From assembly GCA_964563925.1 (NCBI GenBank), contig CAZLZD010000014.1:1-64000 (forward strand): a stretch of DNA of 64,000 nt, given 5' to 3'. Source of the DNA: JAUILA01 sp964563925. GTDB lineage: Bacteria > Bacteroidota > Bacteroidia > Cytophagales > Cyclobacteriaceae. Shown piece by piece: positions 23,563-32,520 of this stretch; positions within the stretch are counted from its first letter, which is position 1; the number at the start of each line of letters is the position of its first letter. The notes under the pieces are model-generated. The model saw only the letters and a list, made by a program, of their open reading frames with translations. It was not told where the DNA came from and ran no database searches. The translations under genes and the position numbers were made by a program.

Positions 23563-25686
23563 ATGAAACAAGAAAACAACACCATCATTGATTCCAGGGC
23601 AGCCTCCGATATTGCAGAGCTGCAGACGAAGATCACGGAATTCAAGAACGGAAACATTCCCGAAGACCGCTTCAAGGCTTTCCGGCTTACCCGAGGGGTA
23701 TACGGCCAACGTCAGCCGGGCGTACAGATGTTTCGGATCAAGATCCCCGGAGGGGCCATTAACGCGGCCCAGCTCCGGCGTATTGCAGATCTTTCCGAGT
23801 CATATACCAACGGAAACCTTCACCTGACCACCCGCCAGGATATCCAGCTGCACTACATTCACCTGGAAGATACCCCGGAAATGTGGCAGCAGCTCGAAGA
23901 GGTAGGGATAACCACTAAAGAGGCCTGCGGCAATACAGTACGCAACATTACCGTTTCGGCCCTGGCCGGGATCGATCCTGAAGAGCCCTTCGACGTGACG
24001 CCGTATGCGCTGGCCACGTTTCGCTATTTTCTGCGGAACCCCGTATGCCAGGAAATGGGCCGAAAAATAAAAATTGCCTTCAGTTCAGGCAAGAAAGACA
24101 CTGCACTGACCTTCCTGCACGATTTCGGCTTTATCCCCCGGTTGCAGGACGGCAAGCGCGGTTTTGAGGTTTTCGTCGGGGGTGGTCTGGGTGCCCAGGC
24201 CATTCCCGCGCGAAAAACGCATGAGTTTCTTGAAACCGATAAACTGATCCCATTCCTGGAGGCAGCTTTACGGGTATTTGACCGGTATGGCGAACGTGAG
24301 AAACGGTTCAAGGCCCGGCTTAAATTCCTGGTGGACGAAAAGCGGGGAATAGGCCTTGAGAAATACCTGGCCCTTGTAGAGGAAGAACTGCTGGCTCTGA
24401 AGAATGTCCGGATTGAGATTGATGCGGCGGAAATTAGTTTTGAAACACCAGAACCGGTCGCAGCGGCAGGCGATGTCCCGGACAGTGAAGACTATAACAA
24501 CTGGCTGAAAACCAACGTGGTAAAGCAGAAGCAATCCGGACTCAGCACCATTAAGCTGCAAATTCCCCTGGGTGATCTTTCTGCTGAAAATGCACGGTCT
24601 GTTGCCAGTCTGGTTGAGAATTACGGAAGCGGTGAATTGCGAATCACCATTGGCCAGGGCCTGTACCTGCTCCATATACCGGATGCCTCCCTGCCCTTCT
24701 TCTATGAGGAATTGCAAAAGCTTGATTTTGCCGGCTTCGGGGCGGAAACCCTGGCCGATATTACCGCATGCCCGGGTACGGACACCTGCAACCTGGGGGT
24801 GACCAACAGTACAGGCATTGCACGTGTACTGGAAGATATGATCCGGAAGGAATATGTGCATTTTGTCACCGAACAGGACATCCATATTAAGATCAGCGGG
24901 TGCATGAATTCATGCGGCCAGCATATGATCGCCAATATCGGTTTTCACGGAAGTTCGATCAAGCATGGGAACAAGGTAGTTCCGGCGCTGCAGGTTGTGA
25001 TCGGAGGAGGAGTATCTCCGGAGGGGGAAGGGCTGATTGCCGACAAGATCATCAAGCTTCCCACCAAGCGTATACCTGATGCAGTACGGCTGCTGCTCGA
25101 TGATTATTCGGCCTATGAAGCGGAAGAGGAATACTTCAACCGCTATTACCAGCATCACGGTAAGCGCTATTTCTATGACCTTCTGAAGCCGCTGGCCGAT
25201 TTGGAAACACTCGCGCCCGACGATTATATCGACTGGGGTGAAGAGCTCACTTTTACGCCGGAAATCGGTGTGGGAGAATGTGCCGGTGTGATGTATGACG
25301 TGGTCGGGACCATCATCCAGGATGCCCGGGAAAAAATCGATGCGGCCTGCCAGTCCCTCCAGGCCGGGCGTCTCGCTGATACAGCGTATCACTCCTACAG
25401 TGCCTTCGTAATTGGTGCCAAGGCACTGCTGCTGAGCAAGGATGTGCATTGCAACACCCATATTGGCATTATCCAGGATTTCGATCAGCATTTTGTGGAA
25501 ACCGGGTTGTTTGACTTCAGTCCGTCCTTCCAGGAAGTCGTGCTTCAGAAAGATGCCTATAACGAGGAGCGTACGAGAGTTTACCTGGAGAATGCGGAAA
25601 AGTTCCTGGAGAATGTCGTGCTGTACCGCAGCCGGGAATCCGAAGGAGTTTCGAAACAAGTAGTAGGAAGTTATTATAAAGCATGA
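23563..25686 (+). CDS. Siroheme sulfite (or nitrite) reductase with C-terminal HEPN-like domain
   Basis: The enzyme reduces sulfite to sulfide with six electrons, probably from the operon ferredoxin. The 707-residue protein has paired ferredoxin-like/sulfite-reductase half domains. The coupled 4Fe-4S/siroheme cysteines are C403 and C409 (ACPGTDTC) and C447 and C451 (SGCMNSC). NLHLTTRQDIQLHYI near 85-99 is a siroheme-pocket segment. Residues about 585-695 form an extra helical region with SYSAFVIGAKALLLSK that resembles a HEPN domain, absent from classical CysI. Sulfite is favoured over nitrite because metZ and siroheme genes share the operon and SAM/Cys control precedes it. Confidence 0.88.
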   Translation: MKQENNTIIDSRAASDIAELQTKITEFKNGNIPEDRFKAFRLTRGVYGQRQPGVQMFRIKIPGGAINAAQLRRIADLSESYTNGNLHLTTRQDIQLHYIHLEDTPEMWQQLEEVGITTKEACGNTVRNITVSALAGIDPEEPFDVTPYALATFRYFLRNPVCQEMGRKIKIAFSSGKKDTALTFLHDFGFIPRLQDGKRGFEVFVGGGLGAQAIPARKTHEFLETDKLIPFLEAALRVFDRYGEREKRFKARLKFLVDEKRGIGLEKYLALVEEELLALKNVRIEIDAAEISFETPEPVAAAGDVPDSEDYNNWLKTNVVKQKQSGLSTIKLQIPLGDLSAENARSVASLVENYGSGELRITIGQGLYLLHIPDASLPFFYEELQKLDFAGFGAETLADITACPGTDTCNLGVTNSTGIARVLEDMIRKEYVHFVTEQDIHIKISGCMNSCGQHMIANIGFHGSSIKHGNKVVPALQVVIGGGVSPEGEGLIADKIIKLPTKRIPDAVRLLLDDYSAYEAEEEYFNRYYQHHGKRYFYDLLKPLADLETLAPDDYIDWGEELTFTPEIGVGECAGVMYDVVGTIIQDAREKIDAACQSLQAGRLADTAYHSYSAFVIGAKALLLSKDVHCNTHIGIIQDFDQHFVETGLFDFSPSFQEVVLQKDAYNEERTRVYLENAEKFLENVVLYRSRESEGVSKQVVGSYYKA

Positions 25687-25690
25687 CCCA

Positions 25691-26458
25691 ATGAAAAAAG
25701 CAAAATTAACATTAGTGGGAGCTGGTCCGGGAGATCCCGAACTGATCAGCCTGAAAGGTATCCGGATGCTGAAAGAAGCGGATGTAATCCTGTACGATGC
25801 CCTGGTCCATCCTGATCTGCTGACCTGGGCGAAACCGGGTGCACACGTGGAATATACAGGCAAACGCGCCGGTAAGCATTCTCTTACCCAGACAGAAATC
25901 AATGAGCTCATTGTGGCATATGCCCTTACCCGCGGACATGTTGTTCGTCTGAAAGGCGGCGATCCGTTTGTCTTCGGGCGGGGCAAGGAGGAAATGGAAT
26001 ATGCTGAAACGTTCGGGATTGAATGTGCCTGTGTGCCCGGCATTTCCAGTATAACCCTGCCCGGACATTACGGCATCCCCCTTACAAAAAGAGGCATCAA
26101 CGAAAGTTTCTGGGTGGTTACGGCCACGACAAGCAGCGGTAAACTTTCCGGAGATGTCGCTCTTGCCGCCCAATCCACGGCCACGGGTGTATTCCTCATG
26201 GGCCTTGGGAAAACAGACCAGATCTGCGAGGCTTACCGGAAGGCCGGGAAAGGCTATATCCCTGCGGCGATTATTTCCAAAGGATCACTTCCTGACGGAG
26301 AGGTTTACTACGGCAGTATTGATACGCTGGAAGAAATCAAACGGCTTTACAAGCCACAGGCACCCGCCCTGATTGTGGTCGGGGAGGCAGTGGGCACACA
26401 CCCCCATTTTTATCAACTTGTCAAACAACTCAACAATGAACACCTCAGAAAACGGTAA
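25691..26458 (+). CDS. cobA: Uroporphyrinogen-III C-methyltransferase
   Basis: This SAM-dependent enzyme methylates uroporphyrinogen III at C2 and C7 to precorrin-2, the branch point to siroheme. The 255-residue protein matches the stand-alone family: LVGAGPGDPELISLKGIRML at residues 9-28, DALVHPDLL near 37, the proline/glycine motif RLKGGDPFVFGRG near 87-99, CVPGISSI near 114, and PLTKRGIN near 129. It follows the sulfite reductase by 4 nt and overlaps the next gene by 23 nt. Its siroheme product is the cofactor of the upstream reductase, so the grouping is functional. Confidence 0.95.
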   Translation: MKKAKLTLVGAGPGDPELISLKGIRMLKEADVILYDALVHPDLLTWAKPGAHVEYTGKRAGKHSLTQTEINELIVAYALTRGHVVRLKGGDPFVFGRGKEEMEYAETFGIECACVPGISSITLPGHYGIPLTKRGINESFWVVTATTSSGKLSGDVALAAQSTATGVFLMGLGKTDQICEAYRKAGKGYIPAAIISKGSLPDGEVYYGSIDTLEEIKRLYKPQAPALIVVGEAVGTHPHFYQLVKQLNNEHLRKR

Positions 26459-27035
26459 CGTATTGTTCCCCATCTTTCTTAAACTCCGGGATTTTACCAC
26501 CCTGGTAGTAGGCGGAGGGGCAGTCGGACTTGAGAAGGTGGAGGCCTTGCTTAAAAATGACCCCCGGGCCAATATCACCGTGGTGGCTCCCGAGATCAAG
26601 CCGGAGTTGGCGGCCCTTGCTGAAAATCACCCGGTCAGGCTTACGTACCGTCCTTTCCGGGAGAATGATCTGCAGGACGTCCGTATGGTTATCCTGGCCA
26701 CAGATTCGAGGGAACTGCATAAGGAGATTCTCCCGATGGCCCACGCGCGGCAACTTCTGGTGAATGTGGCCGACACCCCGGATCTGTGTGATTTCTACCT
26801 CGGCAGTACGGTCAAAAAGGGTGATTTGAAGATCGGTATCTCCACCAACGGGAAATCACCCACCCTTGCCAAGCGGTTCCGGGAAATCCTGGAAGAAATC
26901 CTGCCTGACGAAACCCAGTCACTGCTGGAAAACCTCAAGGCCATCAGGGACCAGTTGCAGACCAATTTTACCGAAAAGGTGCGTCAACTGGACAAAATCA
27001 CCTCGACCCTCCGGCCACGTGATCATTCCGCCTGA
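26436..27035 (+). CDS. Precorrin-2 dehydrogenase / sirohydrochlorin ferrochelatase-like protein
   Basis: This 199-residue protein corresponds to the N-terminal half of CysG and to Met8: it oxidises precorrin-2 with NAD and may insert iron to make siroheme. The Rossmann motif LVVGGGAVGLEKVEALLKND is at residues 23-42, NVADTPDLCDFYLGSTVKKG near 111, and the family signature ISTNGKSPTLAKRFRE near 137. ATG 26436 is chosen since it opens on the family start and overlaps cobA by 23 nt. The last gene of the sulfur operon, it converges on the DUF7009 gene with a 13-nt overlap. Confidence 0.9.
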   Translation: MNTSENGNVLFPIFLKLRDFTTLVVGGGAVGLEKVEALLKNDPRANITVVAPEIKPELAALAENHPVRLTYRPFRENDLQDVRMVILATDSRELHKEILPMAHARQLLVNVADTPDLCDFYLGSTVKKGDLKIGISTNGKSPTLAKRFREILEEILPDETQSLLENLKAIRDQLQTNFTEKVRQLDKITSTLRPRDHSA

Positions 27036-27379
27036 GGGTTGGGATAAAGCAGGGATTCATCCTCCCCTGCCCGGGGTTTGAGACAGGCGAAATCCTTTTC
27101 GATCAGGATGCTCGGAGAGCCTTCTTCCTCACCGGATTCCATTCCTACCTGTTCGGACGTGGCCCATTGCAACCCGGCCTTCTCAGGCACAAGCACCTTG
27201 ATTTGCGCACCGGAATAGGAGGCCATAATGCGGGTGGTATCGGTGAACTGAACCGAATAAACCAGGTCGTGTTCACCAAAGCAGATCTTGTCTGAAACCA
27301 TTTTCTGATCTGCTAGTACGTCGACTTCAGGGATGCTCAACCTGAGTCTCAGGCTGTTTCCAAGTATGCGCATTTTCAT
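27023..27379 (-). CDS. DUF7009-like small protein linked to fdhD
   Basis: The 118-residue cytoplasmic protein (no signal peptide) starts MKMRILGNSLRLRLS, then VDVLADQKMVSDKICFGEHD, and ends in an acidic tail. I recognise this type as a small protein often found with molybdoenzyme maturation genes in Bacteroidota (DUF7009); its function is unknown. The start at 27379 overlaps the fdhD stop (ATGA), which favours it over an upstream ATG. Gene order fhs-fdhD-this gene suggests a role in formate or molybdenum-cofactor biology. Confidence 0.6.
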   Translation of the reverse strand: MKMRILGNSLRLRLSIPEVDVLADQKMVSDKICFGEHDLVYSVQFTDTTRIMASYSGAQIKVLVPEKAGLQWATSEQVGMESGEEEGSPSILIEKDFACLKPRAGEDESLLYPNPQAE

Positions 27380-28212
27380 GTAAATCGAATTCGTTGAGTG
27401 TGAGAATAACAATTAAAGGAATCATTCCTGACGAATCCCAGCAGGGTAATACCTACCCGTTCGGCAAGTTCGGCCGCAAGGCTGCTGGGAGCACCTACGG
27501 CGGCCAGGACAGGAATTTTCGCCCGGGCAGCCTTTTGAACAAGTTCGAATCCAGCCCTCCCGCTCAGGAGGACAAATCCTTCCCGAAGCCGGTCACCATT
27601 TCCCCATTCCGTTCCTATCAACTTGTCCAGGGCATTGTGCCGGCCCACATCCTCATGCATACGGAGGAGATTTCCGGATGCATCAAACAACCCGGCTGCG
27701 TGCAACCCTCCGGTATACCTGAATACCCGCTGCGACTCCCTGAGCCGGCCTGGTCCCTTATGAATATCCTTTTCGTTCAGGCGCAGATCGGACACCACAG
27801 GATTACATGTTAACTCCACCGCCTCGATGCTGCTTTTCCCGCACACCCCGCAACTGGAGGTGGTATAAAAATTTCTTTGCTGAAGGGAAGGATCAAAAGC
27901 CACGTGTGGCGCCAGGAACGCCCGAACCACATTCTCCTTTTCCTCCTCCTTTACATCTTCGCAGTACCGGACATTCAGCAGTTCTTCCGGCTCATCAATG
28001 ATACCCTCTGTAAAGAGAAATCCCCTTACCAGTTCAGGGTCATTACCCGGGGTCCGCATGGTCACGGCAAGGCGGATTGACTGACGGTCATTTTCCGGAC
28101 CAAACTCAAGGCGTATCTCCAGGGGTTCTTCCCGGGCGAGAAGGTCCCGCTCCGGCACGTCCGGTGAGGTACTTCGTATGAGGGTGGTCGGTGATACAGA
28201 TTGTTGTGCCAT
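27376..28212 (-). CDS. fdhD: Formate dehydrogenase accessory sulfurtransferase FdhD
   Basis: FdhD transfers sulfur from IscS to the molybdenum cofactor of formate dehydrogenase-type enzymes. The 278-residue protein has the essential CxxC pair (C121 and C124 in SSCGVCGKSS). It also has RGFLFTEGII near 63-72, GGLHAAGLFD, and DVGRHNALDKLIG, which are all diagnostic. It abuts fhs (its ATG region overlaps the fhs stop at 28212) and is coupled to the DUF7009 gene. The only visible client is the YdeP-type oxidoreductase 8 kb away on the same strand. The combination with formate-tetrahydrofolate ligase suggests coordinated formate use. Confidence 0.94.
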   Translation of the reverse strand: MAQQSVSPTTLIRSTSPDVPERDLLAREEPLEIRLEFGPENDRQSIRLAVTMRTPGNDPELVRGFLFTEGIIDEPEELLNVRYCEDVKEEEKENVVRAFLAPHVAFDPSLQQRNFYTTSSCGVCGKSSIEAVELTCNPVVSDLRLNEKDIHKGPGRLRESQRVFRYTGGLHAAGLFDASGNLLRMHEDVGRHNALDKLIGTEWGNGDRLREGFVLLSGRAGFELVQKAARAKIPVLAAVGAPSSLAAELAERVGITLLGFVRNDSFNCYSHTQRIRFT

Positions 28213-29891
28213 CAGGACAAGCCGCTGATTACGCCATCATTTGATATGTCCATGTTGGTGGCCGCCGGCTGACCGGGAAGTCCGGGCATCCGCAGCATAT
28301 TTCCGGTGATGGGTATGGTAAATCCCGCGCCGGCCGCTATTTCAATCTCCCTGACGGTGATTGTAAAATTCTGCGGCCGTCCAAGCGCCTTGGGGTCGTC
28401 GCTGAAGGAGTTCTGTGTTTTGGCTATACACACCGGTTTGTCATTCAGGCCCAGTCTTTCAATCTTCTTCATGTTCTGGCGTGCCTTGGGCAGGTATTCA
28501 ACCTCCCTGGCCCCGTAAATCTTCCTGCAGATCGCATCAATTTTATCTTTAACCGGCCATTCCCACTGGTACAATGGCTTGAATTTTCCGGTAAACCCAT
28601 CCGCTGCTTCCGCCACCATTTCAGCCAGTTCGACGGCTCCCTCCCCGCCTTTCTCCCAGCTTTCACACACCGCTACCTTAATTTGCTGTTTACTGCACCA
28701 GTTCAGCAAAATGTCAATTTCATCCTGGCTGTCCGACACAAACCGGTTGAGCGACACCACCGCCGGCAATCCATAGGTGCGGACATTATCCACATGTTTT
28801 TCCAGGTTGGCCAGTCCCTTGACAAGGGCCACCGTATTGGGTTCTTTGAGCGAATCAAGTGGCTGACCTCCGTGATATTTCAGTGCCCTGATCGTAGCGA
28901 CCAGTACCATGGCCCGCGGTGACAATCCGCTGTACCCGCACTTGATATTCAGGAATTTTTCCGCACCCAGATCGGCACCAAAACCGGCTTCCGTAACTAC
29001 GTAATCGGTCAGGGACATGCCCATTTTAGTGGCAATTACCGAGTTGGTGCCCTGGGCAATATTCGCAAACGGTCCGCCGTGAATGATCGCAGGATTCCCC
29101 TCCAGGGTCTGGACCAGGTTGGGCTTGATCGCATCCTTGAGGAGAATGGCCATTGCACCTTCCGCCTTCAGGTCCCTGGCGAAAACGGCCTGGTGGTCAA
29201 ACGTATCGCCGATGTAGATATTGCCCATCTTTTCCTTCAGGTCATCCATGTCCCTGGCAAGGCACAGGATGGCCATTATCTCCGAGGCAGCCGTGATATT
29301 GAAACCCGTTTCACGCATGATACCCCCGGGCTTCCCTCCCATTCCTGTGACTATATTGCGCAGGGAACGGTCATTCATATCCATAACGCGCTTCCACTCC
29401 ACCGTCCGGGGATCAATGTTAAGGCTTCCTTTCGAGGACTGGATATTATTATCGATCAGGGCAGCAAGCAGGTTATTCGCCTTTTCAATGGCGGCAAAAT
29501 CCCCGGTGAAATGCAGGTTAATGTCTTCCATGGGAACCACCTGCGAATATCCCCCGCCGGCGGCTCCTCCTTTCATACCGAATACCGGCCCCAGGGAAGG
29601 CTCCCTGAGCACCACGGTGGTTTTCTTACCCAGTTTATTCAGGCCTTCAGTCAGTCCGATCGAGGTGGTCGTCTTTCCCTCCCCGGCCGGGGTCGGGGTC
29701 ATGGCAGTCACCAGGATCAGCCTGGAATCCTTCACCTTTTCGTCATCAATCAGGTGTAACGGAAGTTTGGCCTTGTACTTCCCGTATAATTCGAGCGCGG
29801 ATTCATCCACCCCAACGGAAGTGGCTATTTCAGAAATATGTTTGAGTTTTACTGACTGGGCAATCTTGATGTCGGTGGGAATCGTGGCCAT
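28212..29891 (-). CDS. fhs: Formate-tetrahydrofolate ligase
   Basis: Fhs activates formate with ATP to 10-formyltetrahydrofolate in the cytoplasm, feeding one-carbon metabolism. The 559-residue protein has the normal length and the ATP-binding loop TPAGEGKTTTSIGLTEGLNK near residues 67-86. It also has REPSLGPVFGMKGGAAGGGY near 95-114 and the C-terminal GFTIPITGNMLRMPGLPGQP. It is transcribed divergently from trmN6 with 75 bp between them and is the first gene of a unit with fdhD and DUF7009. Confidence 0.97.
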   Translation of the reverse strand: MATIPTDIKIAQSVKLKHISEIATSVGVDESALELYGKYKAKLPLHLIDDEKVKDSRLILVTAMTPTPAGEGKTTTSIGLTEGLNKLGKKTTVVLREPSLGPVFGMKGGAAGGGYSQVVPMEDINLHFTGDFAAIEKANNLLAALIDNNIQSSKGSLNIDPRTVEWKRVMDMNDRSLRNIVTGMGGKPGGIMRETGFNITAASEIMAILCLARDMDDLKEKMGNIYIGDTFDHQAVFARDLKAEGAMAILLKDAIKPNLVQTLEGNPAIIHGGPFANIAQGTNSVIATKMGMSLTDYVVTEAGFGADLGAEKFLNIKCGYSGLSPRAMVLVATIRALKYHGGQPLDSLKEPNTVALVKGLANLEKHVDNVRTYGLPAVVSLNRFVSDSQDEIDILLNWCSKQQIKVAVCESWEKGGEGAVELAEMVAEAADGFTGKFKPLYQWEWPVKDKIDAICRKIYGAREVEYLPKARQNMKKIERLGLNDKPVCIAKTQNSFSDDPKALGRPQNFTITVREIEIAAGAGFTIPITGNMLRMPGLPGQPAATNMDISNDGVISGLS

Positions 29892-29966
29892 ACGTGCTTT
29901 CTTGTATATTTGACGATTAAATTTACAGGATTAAGCACATAAAAACAGGGGTTATTCATTTTCCTT

Positions 29967-30659
29967 ATGGAATTCCGGTTCAGGCAATTCAGTATTCAAC
30001 AGGGGCGCACCCCGATGAAGGTAGGTACCGACAGCGTTTTGCTGGGGGCATGGACCACCTGCCATGGATTTGAGCAGGGTCTCGATATCGGGTCGGGTAC
30101 CGGAATCCTTTCCCTTATGCTCGCCCAGCGCAACCCGAGGCTTCACATAACCGGGATTGAACCCAACGAGGATGCCTTCCGGCAGGCATGTGAAAATATG
30201 GAACTGAGCCCCTGGTCTGACCGGCTGAGGTGCCAGGCCTCCACCCTGCAGGATTTTAATCCTGACCGAACGTTTAACCTTATTATTTCAAACCCCCCGT
30301 TTTATGAAGATGATACTTCTGCCCCGGATGCGGGTCGGGCCCAGGCCCGCCAGGCATCACACCTGTCTTCTACCGAATTACTCGACGGCGTTAACCGGCT
30401 GCTGACCCCAAAAGGCCAGTTTGCAGTCATTCAGCCAGAAGATACGGCCATACGGTTTATCTTGCTTGCCGCGGAATACGGGCTGTTTCTCAGGCGTCAA
30501 TGCCAGGTATTTCCGGATGATCACAAACCGGCGCACCGGCGTATGATGGAGTTTTGCCGCACCCGCGGAGAGGCGGTCCAGGAACGTCTGATGATTCGGA
30601 AAGCAGAAGTATTGAGTGCGGAATTTAAGGACCTCACCCGTCCGTTTTACCTGGATTAA
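29967..30659 (+). CDS. trmN6: tRNA1(Val) (adenine37-N6)-methyltransferase
   Basis: The enzyme methylates N6 of A37 in tRNA1(Val) using SAM. The 230-residue class-I methyltransferase shows FRFRQFSIQQGRTPMKVGTD at the N-terminus, the SAM loop LDIGSGTGILSLMLAQR (about 39-55), and the catalytic NPPFYEDD (about 111-118), the combination that distinguishes YfiC/TrmN6 from other N6 methyltransferases. It stands alone between fhs and the RRM gene. Confidence 0.88.
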   Translation: MEFRFRQFSIQQGRTPMKVGTDSVLLGAWTTCHGFEQGLDIGSGTGILSLMLAQRNPRLHITGIEPNEDAFRQACENMELSPWSDRLRCQASTLQDFNPDRTFNLIISNPPFYEDDTSAPDAGRAQARQASHLSSTELLDGVNRLLTPKGQFAVIQPEDTAIRFILLAAEYGLFLRRQCQVFPDDHKPAHRRMMEFCRTRGEAVQERLMIRKAEVLSAEFKDLTRPFYLD

Positions 30660-30776
30660 GCCTAAATATCTGTGAATGAGGAGCCAGCATAATCCAAATT
30701 ATATCACTTATTTCTAAAATAATCAAAACCTATGTCTATCTTTACATCGATTTATTAATTATTATTTTCTTTTAAG

Positions 30777-31031
30777 ATGAACATTTTCGTAGCGAAGTTA
30801 AACTTCAAGACTACCAGTGAAGCTCTTCAGCAGTGTTTTGAGGAGTATGGAGAAGTTTCATCGGCCAAAGTTATCTTTGACCGTGAAACCCAACGATCAA
30901 AAGGATTCGGGTTTGTAGAAATGCCCGATGATGATGCTGCTGAGCAAGCAATCCGTGAACTGAATGACAGTGAACTTGATGGGCGAACCATCGTAGTAAA
31001 AAAAGCACGCCCCAAGACGAGCAATTACTAA
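30777..31031 (+). CDS. Small RRM-domain RNA-binding protein
   Basis: The 84-residue protein is a single RNA recognition motif with RNP2 (IFVAKL, residues 3-8) and RNP1 (KGFGFVEM, about 42-49), ending in a short basic tail (VVKKARPKTSNY). Such stand-alone RRM proteins occur in Bacteroidota and cyanobacteria and may act as RNA chaperones. The gene has a roughly 115-bp AT-rich upstream region and a strong terminator, so it is monocistronic and probably highly expressed. Confidence 0.92.
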   Translation: MNIFVAKLNFKTTSEALQQCFEEYGEVSSAKVIFDRETQRSKGFGFVEMPDDDAAEQAIRELNDSELDGRTIVVKKARPKTSNY

Positions 31032-31055
31032 TCCAACTCATTATACAGTTTTAAC

Positions 31056-31089
31056 ATCCCCGCTGGTTTTCCGGCGGGGATTTTTTTTT
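31056..31089 (+). terminator. Intrinsic terminator of the RRM gene
   Basis: ATCCCCGC (31056-31063) pairs with GCGGGGAT (31074-31081), with an inner GG/CC, and is followed by nine T. Confidence 0.92.
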
Positions 31090-31098
31090 GTGCCCATT

Positions 31099-31614
31099 TT
31101 ATTTGTCTTCCCGTAGAATAAGTCGAACGGCCTCGGGCAGGTTTTCCGAATAGAAATCGGCATGCGGACTGTTGCTGTACAGCACCTGGATAGTGCGCAT
31201 TCCCAGCTTCCTGGCGGGTACCAGGTCACGGTCCTTGTCTCCCACCATCCAGCTTTTGGCCGGATCAAACCGGAATCGTGCCATGGCCTTCTCAAAAAGG
31301 AGGCTACCGGGTTTACGGGAGAGGCTCTCTGAAACGGATGGGTGTCCCGGTGCATAGTAGAATGCCTCGATCAGACCGTGACAGGCCTCCTGTATAACCC
31401 GGTGGCAGCCCCTCATGTCTTCGCGGGTGTAGAATCCCTGGGCAATACCCGACTGATTGGTGATCACCACAATACCATAACCATGGTCATTTAGTTGTTG
31501 CAGGGCTTCCGGTACTCCAGGCAAAATAACCAGGTGATCGGGGGTATAGACATAATCCGGACGATCGGCATTGATCACTCCATCACGGTCCAGAAGTACA
31601 TATTTATCCGGCAT
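31099..31614 (-). CDS. HAD-IIIA family phosphatase, GmhB-like
   Basis: The 171-residue protein is a histidinol-phosphatase/GmhB-type HAD hydrolase. The nucleophile motif LLDRDGVIN is at residues 7-15, motif II ITNQSGIAQGFY at about 51-62, and motif IV VGDKDRDLVPARKLGM at about 123-138. GmhB makes heptose for LPS. The usual zinc-binding cysteines before RKP are absent (the sequence reads HPSVSESLSRKPG), so this is a zinc-free variant and the substrate may differ. Confidence 0.8.
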   Translation of the reverse strand: MPDKYVLLDRDGVINADRPDYVYTPDHLVILPGVPEALQQLNDHGYGIVVITNQSGIAQGFYTREDMRGCHRVIQEACHGLIEAFYYAPGHPSVSESLSRKPGSLLFEKAMARFRFDPAKSWMVGDKDRDLVPARKLGMRTIQVLYSNSPHADFYSENLPEAVRLILREDK

Positions 31615-31734
31615 CCGTCAAAGGTAGGGGCTAAAATGTGGAAAACAAGGGGAAAATTTGTGGATAATTCCTCGAAATCGTTTGCATTTGTTTCCGGGAT
31701 AAATTACTATTTTAGCTATTCATTTTCCAATTTA

Positions 31735-32520
31735 ATGACCAACGACTCCCTTGTCATAATTCCCACCTACAATGAAAAGGAGAATATTGAGCGGATCATC
31801 CAGGCCGTATTCTCCCTTCCGAAATCATTCGATGTACTGATCATTGATGACGGTTCACCGGATGGTACGGCGTCCATTGTAAAGTTTATGCAACGGCAGG
31901 ACTATCCGCACCACTCGCTTCACCTGATTGAACGCAAAGGAAAACAGGGACTGGGCACAGCGTATCTTAAAGGTTTCCGTTTTGCACTGGACCAGGGGTA
32001 CAAGTACATTTTCGAAATGGATGCCGACTTCTCCCACAACCCTTCCGACCTGGGGAGGTTGTATGAGGCCTGTGCCATTGAGGGGTATGACATGGCCATT
32101 GGCTCGCGATACGTTTCAGGAGTCAATGTGATTAACTGGCCGATGGGCAGGGTGATGATGAGTTACTTTGCAAGCCATTACGTGCGCTTTATCACAGGAA
32201 TGCCGATTAATGATACGACTGCAGGGTTTGTATGTTTCCACCGCCGGGTCCTGGAACGGATTGACCTGGACAAGATCCGGTTTATCGGCTATGCATTCCA
32301 GATTGAAATGAAATTCACCGCCATGATGCATGGCTTCAGACTCAGGGAGGTACCTATTGTGTTTACCGACCGTACGCGTGGTAAATCCAAAATGTCAGGG
32401 TCCATCTTCAAGGAAGCATTTTTCGGGGTTATCCAGATGAAGGTGCACAGCTACTTTAAGAAATACCTGCCTGTCCACACTCCCGGCGCAATAAACACCC
32501 CTCAGTCAGTTGAGGCTTAA
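31735..32520 (+). CDS. Polyprenol-phosphate mannosyltransferase-like GT2 glycosyltransferase
   Basis: The 261-residue protein is a family-2 glycosyltransferase with VIIPTYNEKENIERII at residues 7-22, the sugar-nucleotide motif IIDDGSPDGT near 39-48, EMDADFSHNP near 93-102, and GSRYVSG near 123. No C-terminal membrane helices are seen, which matches soluble dolichol-phosphate mannose synthases. The ATG at 31735 is chosen from domain start; a longer in-frame reading lacks family similarity and runs through the promoter region. The 3' end overlaps the convergent recQ stop by 15 nt. Confidence 0.88.
   Translation: MTNDSLVIIPTYNEKENIERIIQAVFSLPKSFDVLIIDDGSPDGTASIVKFMQRQDYPHHSLHLIERKGKQGLGTAYLKGFRFALDQGYKYIFEMDADFSHNPSDLGRLYEACAIEGYDMAIGSRYVSGVNVINWPMGRVMMSYFASHYVRFITGMPINDTTAGFVCFHRRVLERIDLDKIRFIGYAFQIEMKFTAMMHGFRLREVPIVFTDRTRGKSKMSGSIFKEAFFGVIQMKVHSYFKKYLPVHTPGAINTPQSVEA

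Noticed and set aside
23563..25686. Assimilatory nitrite reductase
   Set aside because: Operon context (metZ, siroheme genes, SAM riboswitch, Cys leader) favours sulfite, although sequence alone does not exclude nitrite.
29079..29913. Long open frames opposite fhs
   Set aside because: They mirror the codons of a highly conserved gene, have no initiation context and no recognisable domains.
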